Shown here piece after piece: positions 33,687 through 41,227 of a DNA stretch of 64,000 nt. The notes beneath the pieces are model-generated. The model was not told the origin of the DNA, made no database searches, and saw only the letters and a program-made list of their open reading frames with translations. Position 1 is the first letter of the stretch. The number at the start of each line of letters is the position of its first letter. The stretch comes from a bacterium 336/3 (GTDB lineage Bacteria; Bacteroidota; Bacteroidia; Cytophagales; Thermonemataceae), in contig LJIE01000001.1 in assembly GCA_001281695.1 (NCBI GenBank), positions 1,502,586-1,566,585 on the forward strand, written 5' to 3'. The translations under genes were made by a program, and so were the position numbers.

Positions 33687-35891
33687 CTAATCCAAATGCC
33701 ATCTTACACCCAAAAAGCCTCTAATGCCCTGCATAGATGCAAAACCATATGCTGTATCAAATGTTTCTGAAAAAGGCTGGCTTGGATTAAACAGTGGATT
33801 TTCTGGAATAAAATTTAAAAAGTTTTTCACTCCTCCATAAATCTGAATATTATGAGCAAGTGTAGTAGTCAGTTGTATATTTTGAATACTATACCAAGGC
33901 GATTTACTGGGTCTGGGATCATTTTCTACAAGAACCAAAGGCATAGGACTATATAAATTTCCAGTCCAATCTATGGTTGTACGCAGAGTTGCAAAAGTAT
34001 AACTAGCATTAAAAGTTGCTGAAAAGGGCGATACTAGTACCTGATTAGTTCTTTGATCATTTTCTTGTATAAAAGATTGCATAGTAGTAAAGCCTGTATT
34101 GAGTTTAAAACCTTTGTCATTCATCCAATCTGCATTTAAGCTAAAACCTCTTACAGTCGAAAAACCATCTAGATTATCATAAATAATCTGATTTTGGTCG
34201 GTATTATAATCTGGAAGAATACGATTGATAAAATGTGTATAAAATCCATTTCCTTCCAATGTTAGCACATTTTTGCTCCATACCATTGTTTTTTGATAAC
34301 TCAAATTTGCATTCCACGATTCTTCAGGTCTTAAATTATTGGCAATGACTACTTGTCTTGCTCCAGTAAGAGCAGCATGGTCTTCTGTAAACAAATTGAC
34401 TACTCTAAAACCTTTCCCTATATTCAAACGGACAATGTTATCTTCATTGGCTGTAAATTTGTAAGCTAAACGAGGAGTAACTACACTTCCATGAGCTGAG
34501 TTATAATCGTAACGAGTGGCTACGAGCAAACTGTGTTTGTCGTTGAATTTGGTTTCATTTTGAACAAAGACACCAGGTAAGTAAATTTTGCTAGGCTGAT
34601 TTGTATCTATATTATTAGGGGAAGCCGTAGCAGGCGAATTATCATCATAAAAAGTATATCTGAAGGCTGTTCCCGCCAAAAAATCATTTTTCTTAGAAAG
34701 AGGCTTATTCCAAAGTATTTGACCAAACGCAATGCGTTGTGTACTCATATAAGGAGTATTACCATAAAAAGAATCTTGGTTATGTGAATTAAAAGAGTAC
34801 ATCAAAGATATTTTCTCTTTTGTAGGTAAATCATATTGCCCAATTGCTTCAAAACGTTTGGTATAAATACTCTCTCCATAGATTTGGTCTGAACCCCTTA
34901 AACTGTTGTTAAAATCCAAAACGCCACCCATTCTGTTTTCTTGGATATACCTGAGAGCCAAAGAAGAAACTTTTTCATCTATTCTCTCTACTTTCCATTT
35001 ATTGAAAACAGAAAATCGTTGTTGTAAAGGAATATCAATAAAATTATCCTGATTTACATCTCTTTTATTGTTAAAATGGTAAAAATTACCACTTAGCATG
35101 GTTGAAATTTTATTCCATTTTTTGGAAAAACTTCCATCTATATTACTTTCCAAATGAGATGTCCCAAATACATCAAAGGCTATTTTATCTGCCTGTTTAG
35201 GAGATTTCGTAATAATATTAATCAGCCCTCCCACAGCTTCCGAACCATACAGTGTTGAAGCTGGACCTTTGACTATTTCAATCCGTTTGATAAGGCTGGT
35301 AGGAATGCCACTTAGCCCATAAACTGTACCCAAACCACTTACAATGGGCATACCGTCAATCAGCACCATTGTATAAGGTGATTCCATACCATTTATTTGG
35401 ATGCCTCCAGTACCACAAACACTACAAGCAATTTGAGGACGAATGCCATTTACATTCTGTAAAGCATCAAAAAAAGTGGGAGCAGGGTTTTTCTGTAAAA
35501 AACGATCATTGTAAACCTCTACTAAAATCGGACTTTTACTAATTTCCGTTTCTTTGAGTGTCCCAGAAACGACAATACTTTCCAACTCGTCTGTAAGAGT
35601 GGCTATAAGCTCTAATGTACTATTTTGTTCAGTTATCGTAATTTTCCTTGCTAAAGGTTCAACACCTATTCCATTGACAAACAAGGTATAATCTCCATTA
35701 GAAATATTGCTGATTTTAAAAAAACCTACACTATCTGTAACAGCTCCCAAAGAAGTTTTGTCTAATCGAATGGTAATACCTGCTAAGCCTTTTTGAGTCT
35801 TATCTTTCACGTAACCTTCAAGAATATGTTGCCCTTTTAAATTGTAACTTGTTAAAAAAAAGATAGTTATAATAAGAATAATTCTAATCAT
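33687..35891 (-). CDS. TonB-dependent outer-membrane receptor with carboxypeptidase-like domain
   Basis: This 734-residue receptor has a signal peptide (about 1-20). A carboxypeptidase-regulatory-like domain (GYVKDKTQKGLAGITIRLD) comes first, then the plug (PTFFDALQNVNGIRP, ending GPASTLYGSEAVGGLINII), then a 22-strand barrel ending in an aromatic residue region. The plug contains QIACSVCGTGGIQINGME, a CxxC seen in some Bacteroidota receptors and perhaps a metal contact. Such receptors import siderophores, metal complexes, cobalamin or glycans with TonB. No SusD gene follows, so a metal or vitamin is more likely than a glycan. Its promoter carries palindromic operators. Confidence 0.94.
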   Translation of the reverse strand: MIRIILIITIFFLTSYNLKGQHILEGYVKDKTQKGLAGITIRLDKTSLGAVTDSVGFFKISNISNGDYTLFVNGIGVEPLARKITITEQNSTLELIATLTDELESIVVSGTLKETEISKSPILVEVYNDRFLQKNPAPTFFDALQNVNGIRPQIACSVCGTGGIQINGMESPYTMVLIDGMPIVSGLGTVYGLSGIPTSLIKRIEIVKGPASTLYGSEAVGGLINIITKSPKQADKIAFDVFGTSHLESNIDGSFSKKWNKISTMLSGNFYHFNNKRDVNQDNFIDIPLQQRFSVFNKWKVERIDEKVSSLALRYIQENRMGGVLDFNNSLRGSDQIYGESIYTKRFEAIGQYDLPTKEKISLMYSFNSHNQDSFYGNTPYMSTQRIAFGQILWNKPLSKKNDFLAGTAFRYTFYDDNSPATASPNNIDTNQPSKIYLPGVFVQNETKFNDKHSLLVATRYDYNSAHGSVVTPRLAYKFTANEDNIVRLNIGKGFRVVNLFTEDHAALTGARQVVIANNLRPEESWNANLSYQKTMVWSKNVLTLEGNGFYTHFINRILPDYNTDQNQIIYDNLDGFSTVRGFSLNADWMNDKGFKLNTGFTTMQSFIQENDQRTNQVLVSPFSATFNASYTFATLRTTIDWTGNLYSPMPLVLVENDPRPSKSPWYSIQNIQLTTTLAHNIQIYGGVKNFLNFIPENPLFNPSQPFSETFDTAYGFASMQGIRGFLGVRWHLD

Positions 35892-35930
35892 ATAGGTTTG
35901 AAAATGTTATGTTATACAATGATAACGCTT

Positions 35931-35953
35931 TAAATGCAACATTGTTGCATTTA
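35931..35953. promoter_or_regulatory. Palindromic operator candidate upstream of the TonB receptor
   Basis: TAAATGCAAC-ATT-GTTGCATTTA is a perfect 10-base inverted repeat. It lies just downstream of the predicted -7 box, so a bound dimer would cover the transcription start. The 10-bp arms and central ATT resemble operators of Fur-superfamily metal regulators. That assignment is an inference. Confidence 0.55.
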
Positions 35954-35954
35954 T

Positions 35955-35990
35955 TACAAAATTATATTTATATAATTTTGTACAAATATA
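35955..35990 (-). promoter_or_regulatory. TonB receptor promoter with overlapping 13-base palindrome
   Basis: On the minus strand TTTG (35986-35983), an 18-base spacer and TAATTTTG (35964-35957) match the Bacteroidota consensus. A perfect 13-base inverted repeat (35955-35967 and 35970-35982, centre TT) fills the space between the two boxes and includes the -7 box. A second TATATTTG on the same strand at 35990-35983 could act as an alternative -7. A repressor bound there would exclude polymerase. Confidence 0.6.
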
Positions 35991-36256
35991 TAAAAAATAA
36001 ATTTTAGGCTAGTCTAAAATTTTAAAATATATTTATCAAAATATAAAAATAGGCTCGTAATGATATTTATTAAAAAAAATAACAGAAAGTTAATATTAGA
36101 AAAATACAATTAAAACTTAGAAAAAGTAGAATTTTTTGTACTTGCATACAACATTCTTTATAACTTATCAGATATTTTACTAAAAGAGAATTTGTTTGGC
36201 AGTATCTTTGTAACTCAAACATCTATTACCAAGTTTTTTATCCTTACAATTTTTCT

Positions 36257-36856
36257 ATGATAAGAACTTTACAATATATTCAAACTCCTTGGGGGTATTT
36301 TGAGTTAGAAGCTCATTCAGATTTGGAAGTAAAAATCATGGAAGACTCGGCTTGGCAAGAAGGCCTTTTTTATGGTAAACCTCGTCATGGACATCCCGAA
36401 GGAAAAATCATCAATCATATTCATGAAGTACTCGAAAACGTAGAAAATCTACGTTTTCGAGTATCTTTAGAAATGTACGAAAAATTAAGACTCATCACGC
36501 TTATTCACGATACTTTCAAGCATAAAGTAAACGAAACGATTGCCAAAGTTGGAAAAAATCATCATGCTTTTATTGCGAAAGAATTTTCAGAGCAATATAT
36601 TGCAGATAACTCCGTTTTGGAAGTGATAGAACTACACGATGAAGCCTATCATGCATGGCGTAAAATGCGTCATGAACAAAATCAGGTAAAAGCAGAAAAA
36701 AAGCTCCAAGAATTAATAACTCGACTAGGAGATAATTTGGAACTGTTTTATTTGTTTTTTGTATGTGATACTCAAACAGGTGATAAGACCCAAGAACCTT
36801 TGCGTTGGTTTGAAAGTAAAACAGGTGTTATTCGTGTGGATGCTAGAGAATTCTAA
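36257..36856 (+). CDS. HD-domain phosphohydrolase-like protein
   Basis: This 199-residue protein has an HD-like metal motif set: HGHPEGKIINHIHEVL, LRLITLIHDTFKHKV (His-Asp near 95), GKNHHAFIAKEF, and a later DEAYHAW. This is the usual arrangement of HD-superfamily phosphohydrolases acting on nucleotides or signalling phosphates. The substrate is unknown. It starts just after a -7-like TATCTTTG. A perfect 16-base inverted repeat within the coding sequence (36429-36463) could form a strong mRNA hairpin. The DUF4159 gene begins 11 bases after its stop. Confidence 0.75.
   Translation: MIRTLQYIQTPWGYFELEAHSDLEVKIMEDSAWQEGLFYGKPRHGHPEGKIINHIHEVLENVENLRFRVSLEMYEKLRLITLIHDTFKHKVNETIAKVGKNHHAFIAKEFSEQYIADNSVLEVIELHDEAYHAWRKMRHEQNQVKAEKKLQELITRLGDNLELFYLFFVCDTQTGDKTQEPLRWFESKTGVIRVDAREF
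36429..36463 (+). repeat. Perfect 16-base inverted repeat inside the HD-domain gene
   Basis: TACTCGAAAACGTAGA and TCTACGTTTTCGAGTA are exact complements separated by AAA. The stem of 16 pairs with a three-base loop lies in codons for LENVENLRFRV. It would be a very stable hairpin in the mRNA. There is no visible terminator tail. Confidence 0.85.
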
Positions 36857-36867
36857 AATCTAAATTT

Positions 36868-37539
36868 TTGTTTCGCTTGAAGAAAATATTATTCATTTGT
36901 TTGTTTGTATGCTTTCAGAGCAATGTTTTTGCCCAAAGGTTAGGTACTATTAAAATTGCCAAACTCAAATACAATGGTGGTGGCGACTGGTATGCTAATA
37001 AAACAGCATTACCAAATCTGATAGACTTTTGCCGTAAAAATTTGAGAATGAATTTGAAAGTGGAGGAAGAAGTGGTAGAAGTGGGTAGTCCTGATATTTT
37101 TTCGTATCCATATTTGTATATGACAGGGCATGGCAACGTGAATTTTTCTACTCAAGAGGCTCAAAATTTACGTCGTTATCTCATAGCAGGAGGTTTTTTA
37201 CACATCGATGACAATTATGGTTTAGATAAATACATTCGTACAGAAATGAAGAAAGTATTTCCTGAACTGAGTTTCGTAGAATTACCTTTCAATCATCCTG
37301 TTTATAATATAAAATATTCATTTCCAAAAGGTTTACCTAAAATTCACGAACATGATGGCAAGCCTTCTCAGGGCTTCGGTATTGTTTATGAAGGGCGTTT
37401 GGTGTGTTTTTATAGCTATGAATGCGATTTGGGTAACGGTTGGGAAGACCAATCTGTACACAATGACCCTGAAGAAGTAAGACAACAAGCCTTGCGTATG
37501 GGAGCGAATATTTTGTTTTACGCATTTACCAATTATTAA
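36868..37539 (+). CDS. DUF4159 exported protein
   Basis: This 223-residue protein has a signal peptide (LKKILFICLFVCF, cleavage near VFAQR) and a DUF4159 domain. Recognisable segments are GGDWYANKTALPNLIDFCRK, YLYMTGHGNVNFSTQEAQ, AGGFLHIDDNYGLDKYIR and the final EEVRQQALRMGANILFYAFT. DUF4159 resembles glutamine amidotransferase-like folds in envelope proteins and is frequent near BatA/MoxR genes, none of which is present here. No ATG is in position; TTG at 36868 (or TTG at 36877) is used. It ends at a strong terminator. Confidence 0.85.
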   Translation: MFRLKKILFICLFVCFQSNVFAQRLGTIKIAKLKYNGGGDWYANKTALPNLIDFCRKNLRMNLKVEEEVVEVGSPDIFSYPYLYMTGHGNVNFSTQEAQNLRRYLIAGGFLHIDDNYGLDKYIRTEMKKVFPELSFVELPFNHPVYNIKYSFPKGLPKIHEHDGKPSQGFGIVYEGRLVCFYSYECDLGNGWEDQSVHNDPEEVRQQALRMGANILFYAFTNY

Positions 37540-37548
37540 TCAATAACG

Positions 37549-37586
37549 TAAAAAAGGGATTTCTTATTTAAGAAATCCCTTTTTTA
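37549..37586. terminator. Bidirectional terminator
   Basis: TAAAAAAGGGATTTCTTA and TAAGAAATCCCTTTTTTA form a perfect 18-base-pair stem, with A6/T6 on the two sides. It ends both the rightward DUF4159 unit and the leftward glutaredoxin gene. Confidence 0.92.
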
Positions 37587-37595
37587 CAGTCCCTT

Positions 37596-38318
37596 TTACC
37601 CGTTCTTTTTAAGTTTGGCTGGAATAATCTTTTTCTTTGTAGTGGGCTTTTTTTCCTCTACAATTTCAGGTTTGGTGTTGGTATTTGTCGTATTTGTATT
37701 ATCTTTCTTATTGAGTTTGGCTACATAATCTTCCAAATCTGGAATGCTATGAGCTACTGCCCCATTGTTATCAACAACAGGCATTGTGATAGAGCCATTA
37801 GTCCCACCATTTTTATTCAATAAATCCCACATTTCCTGATTGTTTTTATCATCTTTTGTGGTATTGAGTTCTGTAAATGGAATTTTATTTTCTTTGAGAT
37901 ATTTTACAGTCCAACTACATCTTCCACAACCATCCATCGTGTAAACCTTGATTCCAGATTTGGTATTTGTCGTACTTGTCAGATTTGTGTTACCTTTCTT
38001 ATTGAGTTTGGCTACATAATCTTCCAAATCTGGAATGCTATGAGCTACTGCTCCATTGTTATCAACAACAGGCATTGTGATAGAGCCATTAGTCCCACCA
38101 TTTTTATTCAATAAATCCCACATTTCTTGGTTGTTTTTTTCATCTTTTGTGGTATTGAGTTCTGTAAATGGAATTTTATTCTCTTTAAGGTAATTTACAG
38201 TCCAACTACATCTTCCACAACCATCCATCGTGTAAACCTTGATTTGTCCCCAAGATGTAAAGGACAAAAAAAGTAGTGCTATACACAATTGGAGTATTTT
38301 TGTCTGATTTTTTTTCAT
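37596..38318 (-). CDS. Exported tandem glutaredoxin-like protein
   Basis: This 240-residue protein has a signal peptide (cleavage near SWGQI) and two glutaredoxin-like domains, about 26-108 and 123-205. They are almost identical in sequence. Each has the active-site CxxC in YTMDGCGRCSWTV and the cis-proline region ITMPVVD. A Thr/Asn-rich linker joins them and a Lys-rich tail (TTKKKIIPAKLKKNG) ends the protein. It should be a periplasmic thiol-disulfide oxidoreductase. At DNA level the copies (37995-38243 and 37704-37952) differ at only a few positions, so the duplication looks recent. Confidence 0.88.
   Translation of the reverse strand: MKKNQTKILQLCIALLFLSFTSWGQIKVYTMDGCGRCSWTVNYLKENKIPFTELNTTKDEKNNQEMWDLLNKNGGTNGSITMPVVDNNGAVAHSIPDLEDYVAKLNKKGNTNLTSTTNTKSGIKVYTMDGCGRCSWTVKYLKENKIPFTELNTTKDDKNNQEMWDLLNKNGGTNGSITMPVVDNNGAVAHSIPDLEDYVAKLNKKDNTNTTNTNTKPEIVEEKKPTTKKKIIPAKLKKNG
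37704..38243 (-). repeat. In-gene tandem duplication of a glutaredoxin domain
   Basis: The segments 37995-38243 and 37704-37952 (each 249 bases, offset 291) encode nearly the same 83 residues. The differences seen by eye are a handful, mainly in the codons after the CxxC helix. The linkers between and after the copies are also similar in composition. Confidence 0.9.
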
Positions 38319-38492
38319 ATTTTGAGAAGGTTAATTTTTGTTTTAATAACATACTTATTTTATAGTCTAATCTCTATTGAAAGCTAAAGTAGTATAAGTA
38401 AATTTAAATAAGTTTTCTGAAAAAAGAAATTTAATCTTAGATTTCTTTTCCCTTTTGATTTAGAAAAATATGTGAAAAAACTTAAATAAAGC

Positions 38493-38972
38493 ATGTTTGT
38501 ACTTTTAGATATAGATGGCGTACTTGTGACAACCCCCTCTTGGAAAAGCGTAGAGTTACTAGCTGATGGATTTATGAAATTTAATGAAATGGCTACTAAA
38601 AACTTGAATCTTTTTTGTCAAAATAGAGAGATAAAAATCGTTTTAACATCTACACACAGAATTAGTTATGAGGAAAATATTTGGAAAGAGATATTTGCTT
38701 TTAGAGGTCTGAATTTTGATAAAATTTCAAAAATCAATAAAATTTCAAAAATCAATAATGTTTCAAAAATCGAAAATTTGAATAGTAGGATTGTAGAAAT
38801 CGAAAATTGGGTAGGTCGACAAGAAATCCCCACAACATATATTATTATTGATGATGATATTTCTTTATATGGTTTGCCTCAAAATATCAAGGAACGTTGG
38901 ATATGTACAAAACCTTTACTAGGCTTCAATGAAATTGCTCTGCAACAGGCATTGAGGTTATTAGAAGATTAA
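38493..38972 (+). CDS. HAD-like protein (HAD domain of the Swiss-army-knife RNA-repair type)
   Basis: This 159-residue protein has the HAD motif I DIDGVLVTT (nucleophile Asp near residue 6), the IVLTSTHRISYEENIW segment as motif II (Thr), and the late acidic IIIDDDISLYG. This order resembles the small HAD_SAK-type proteins linked to nucleic-acid repair. An internal low-complexity insert (KISKINKISKINNVSKIEN) is encoded by three 18-base repeats at 38721-38774. It lies in a lone transcript between the glutaredoxin gene and a methyltransferase gene. The substrate is unknown. Confidence 0.78.
   Translation: MFVLLDIDGVLVTTPSWKSVELLADGFMKFNEMATKNLNLFCQNREIKIVLTSTHRISYEENIWKEIFAFRGLNFDKISKINKISKINNVSKIENLNSRIVEIENWVGRQEIPTTYIIIDDDISLYGLPQNIKERWICTKPLLGFNEIALQQALRLLED
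38721..38774 (+). repeat. Three tandem copies of an 18-base unit in the HAD gene
   Basis: The unit AAAATTTCAAAAATCAAT occurs at 38721-38738 and 38739-38756; a diverged third copy (AATGTTTCAAAAATCGAA) follows at 38757-38774. Copies keep the reading frame and add six residues each. Confidence 0.9.
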
Positions 38973-39055
38973 ACAAGCAATATAAATTCTTTCATCTACT
39001 TGGAAAAGTTTGTCTATAAATGCAATATTGTAGCTCAAAACGAATATAGTAGTGT

Positions 39056-39787
39056 ATGGAGGTTTCTAATCATATCAAAGAAGCATATAAAGAACAATAT
39101 GATGCTTCAATGGCTGAATGGCGTAATATTGGAGCTAAGTATAAAGCTCAAAATATTGTTGATTTAGCTAAAAATATAACATTCAAAAATGTATTGGAGG
39201 TTGGAGCAGGAGAAGGAAGCATCTTAAATTGGCTCTCCGAATGGAGTTTTTCAGAAAATCTGTATGGTGTTGAAATTTCAGAAAGTGGAATAGAAAAGAT
39301 TAAAGAGAAGAATATCAAAAATTTGAAAGAAATACTACTTTTTGATGGTTACAAAATTCCTTATCCTGATAATCATTTCGATTTGGTGATATGCTCGCAT
39401 GTAATGGAGCATGTTGAACACGAAAGAGTTCTTTTAAGGGAAATTAAACGAGTTTCAAAGCATCAGATATTTGAAGTTCCCATTGATTTTTCTTTTTATG
39501 TAGATAAAAAACTCAAACATTTTTTGTCCTACGGGCATATCAATATCTATACGCCTGGATTATTTAGATTTTTATTGCTATCCGAAGGGTTTAAAACTTT
39601 AAAAGACCATTGTCATCTTTATCACTCAGAGGTACTTAAAATGAGTTATAAAAACAATGCTATGGGGCTTCTTAAAACACAAATCAAACATTTTATTCTC
39701 AAACTATTGCCTTATTTTAGAGGTATCAAGCCTAGTTCGTATGCTGTGCTGACCACTAAAAATGAACAAGAGGTCAGGATATTCTAA
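39056..39787 (+). CDS. Class I SAM-dependent methyltransferase (Methyltransf_11 type)
   Basis: This 243-residue protein has motif I VLEVGAGEGSILNWL, motif II LYGVEISESGIEKI, and motif IV FDLVICSHVMEHVEH, the typical small-molecule methyltransferase core. The C-terminal part (LFRFLLLSEGFKTL, LKMSYKNNAM) is the acceptor side. Similar enzymes act on glycans, lipids or quinones. It follows the HAD gene after an 83-base gap and ends at a hairpin terminator shared with the facing DUF1015 gene. Confidence 0.85.
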   Translation: MEVSNHIKEAYKEQYDASMAEWRNIGAKYKAQNIVDLAKNITFKNVLEVGAGEGSILNWLSEWSFSENLYGVEISESGIEKIKEKNIKNLKEILLFDGYKIPYPDNHFDLVICSHVMEHVEHERVLLREIKRVSKHQIFEVPIDFSFYVDKKLKHFLSYGHINIYTPGLFRFLLLSEGFKTLKDHCHLYHSEVLKMSYKNNAMGLLKTQIKHFILKLLPYFRGIKPSSYAVLTTKNEQEVRIF

Positions 39788-39789
39788 GA

Positions 39790-39815
39790 AAAAAAGCCAC
39801 TAAGAAGTGGCTTTT
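39790..39815. terminator. Terminator between the methyltransferase and DUF1015 genes
   Basis: A run of A then AGCCACT, an AAGA loop and AGTGGCTTTT form a stem of about 11 base pairs with A/T flanks. It overlaps the last codons of the DUF1015 gene. Confidence 0.75.
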
Positions 39816-41119
39816 ACTTTATTTTTAAAGAAATTATCCAACATCCCTTCATTTTCTTGAGATTTAAGGCTGGCAAATGTAAAACCACAAATTACTTTGG
39901 GGTAAAAATAAGTAGATTTTTGAGGCATGGTATAACCACTTTCACAAACTTGTTTTACCTCTTCAATACTTACCTCTTGCGTAATCAGGGCTATTTGAGC
40001 TTCATTGTGTTCTACTTTTTCCAAACACTCATGGAGGCTACGTACAAACTGAATATGTTCCCCTTTGAGTTGTTCATCTTTACTGATTCCCAATACTTTC
40101 TGAATTACAAAATAATGTAAAACCGTCAAATCTAGTTTTTTCACAGCATCAGGAAATTGCCAAGTCATTTTCTCAAAAGCATCTTCTCTGAGTCTGATTT
40201 TACAAGAAAGATTCTTGGTTACCAGTCCAAAAGTCCACTTTTTACCTGTAATTACATCAGGAAGCTGTTCGGCTTCAACCACTGGCTTGATGTCAAAATA
40301 AAGGTGGAGTTTATCAATTAAGGTTTGTTCATCAAAATTTTCTAACCCAACAATCAATCGGTGAGTAGGGAGAATACGCAAATCATCACTTTCTGTATTA
40401 GTTAAATACATTAAATGATAATTGTAGGGTTCTTGTCCTGTATGGTTAGGGTTTAGAGCCATTTGCTCTTTTCTATATTCCAAAGAACCTGTGTATCTAT
40501 GATGTCCATCAGCTAAAATCACTTTAGATTTACCCAAAACATCCATAAATTTTTGAATTATATTGACATCATGAATAACACTTAAAACATCTCTAACGCC
40601 TTGATAATCTTCTGTTTCGTAGATAGGAGATTTCATGCTTTCATCTAAATACTGCTCAAGTTCAAATTGAGAATCTGTGTAAAGTCCATGTGTAGGAGCA
40701 ATATTCATTTGGGTATGCCGAAGCAATTCAGTACGGTCATTGACTGAATGAGGCAAGACATTTTCATGACGTAAAACCTGATTTTCATCCCAATTATAAG
40801 CTTTAATCATGGTAATAAAGCCCTTTCTGCAATATTTTTTAGAACTACCTGAAAGCGAAAAATACTGGTAATAAACATAAATGGCTGGCAGTTTGTCTTG
40901 TACTAAAATCCCTTTAGCTTTCCATTCTTCTTGTAGGTCAGCCATGTGTTGATAAGAAACTCCATAAGCTGGTACAGAAAGATGAATACTATTGTATTCT
41001 TGGGCATACAAGGCTTTTATTTGTTTAGCAGAAACTACATCAAACAAAGGGGAAGTTAACTCATCAATATCAAGGTGTTCAGCATAACGCCAAGCTCTAA
41101 AAGGTAGAATTTCAGCCAT
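39800..41119 (-). CDS. DUF1015 family protein
   Basis: This 439-residue protein matches the DUF1015 family: the start EILPFRAWRYAEHLD, then IYVYYQYF, APTHGLYTD, and the hallmark VILADGHHRYTGSLEYR. That DGHHR segment is shared with the ParB/SerK-like fold, in which it takes part in nucleotide or serine phosphorylation, so an enzyme role is possible but unproven. The family is common in Bacteroidota next to serine or central metabolism genes. Here the same-strand tpiA gene lies upstream (about 110 bases away). Confidence 0.88.
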   Translation of the reverse strand: MAEILPFRAWRYAEHLDIDELTSPLFDVVSAKQIKALYAQEYNSIHLSVPAYGVSYQHMADLQEEWKAKGILVQDKLPAIYVYYQYFSLSGSSKKYCRKGFITMIKAYNWDENQVLRHENVLPHSVNDRTELLRHTQMNIAPTHGLYTDSQFELEQYLDESMKSPIYETEDYQGVRDVLSVIHDVNIIQKFMDVLGKSKVILADGHHRYTGSLEYRKEQMALNPNHTGQEPYNYHLMYLTNTESDDLRILPTHRLIVGLENFDEQTLIDKLHLYFDIKPVVEAEQLPDVITGKKWTFGLVTKNLSCKIRLREDAFEKMTWQFPDAVKKLDLTVLHYFVIQKVLGISKDEQLKGEHIQFVRSLHECLEKVEHNEAQIALITQEVSIEEVKQVCESGYTMPQKSTYFYPKVICGFTFASLKSQENEGMLDNFFKNKVKATS

Positions 41120-41130
41120 TTATTTATTGA

Positions 41131-41213
41131 ATTTTAGATGTAAGAAGTTAGATATAAGATGTCAGTGTTTAGACATAAGAAGAATAAAATAAGATAATCT
41201 TCTCATGTCTAAA
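41131..41213. repeat. TTAGAT/CAGTG microrepeat with imperfect hairpin
   Basis: Short variants TTTTAGATG, GTTAGATA, GATGTCAGTG and TTTAGACAT follow each other. A near-perfect 16-base inverted repeat (TTTAGACATAAGAAGA at 41168-41183 and TCTTCTCATGTCTAAA at 41198-41213, one mismatch) is embedded and may terminate tpiA. The style matches 33172-33204. Confidence 0.5.
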
Positions 41214-41227
41214 AACCTAAAATCTCA

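Larger units (their letters stand above)
35892..36256. other. Divergent regulatory region between TonB receptor and HD protein genes
   Basis: These 365 AT-rich bases hold the TonB receptor promoter with two palindromes at the left (see separate entries). At the right, a -7-like TATCTTTG at 36203-36210 upstream of the HD-domain gene has no convincing -33 box. The middle (about 36000-36180) shows no recognisable feature. Confidence 0.6.

Noticed and set aside
38721-38774. 18-base repeats as a CRISPR array
   Set aside because: The copies are adjacent, without spacers, and in frame inside a coding gene.
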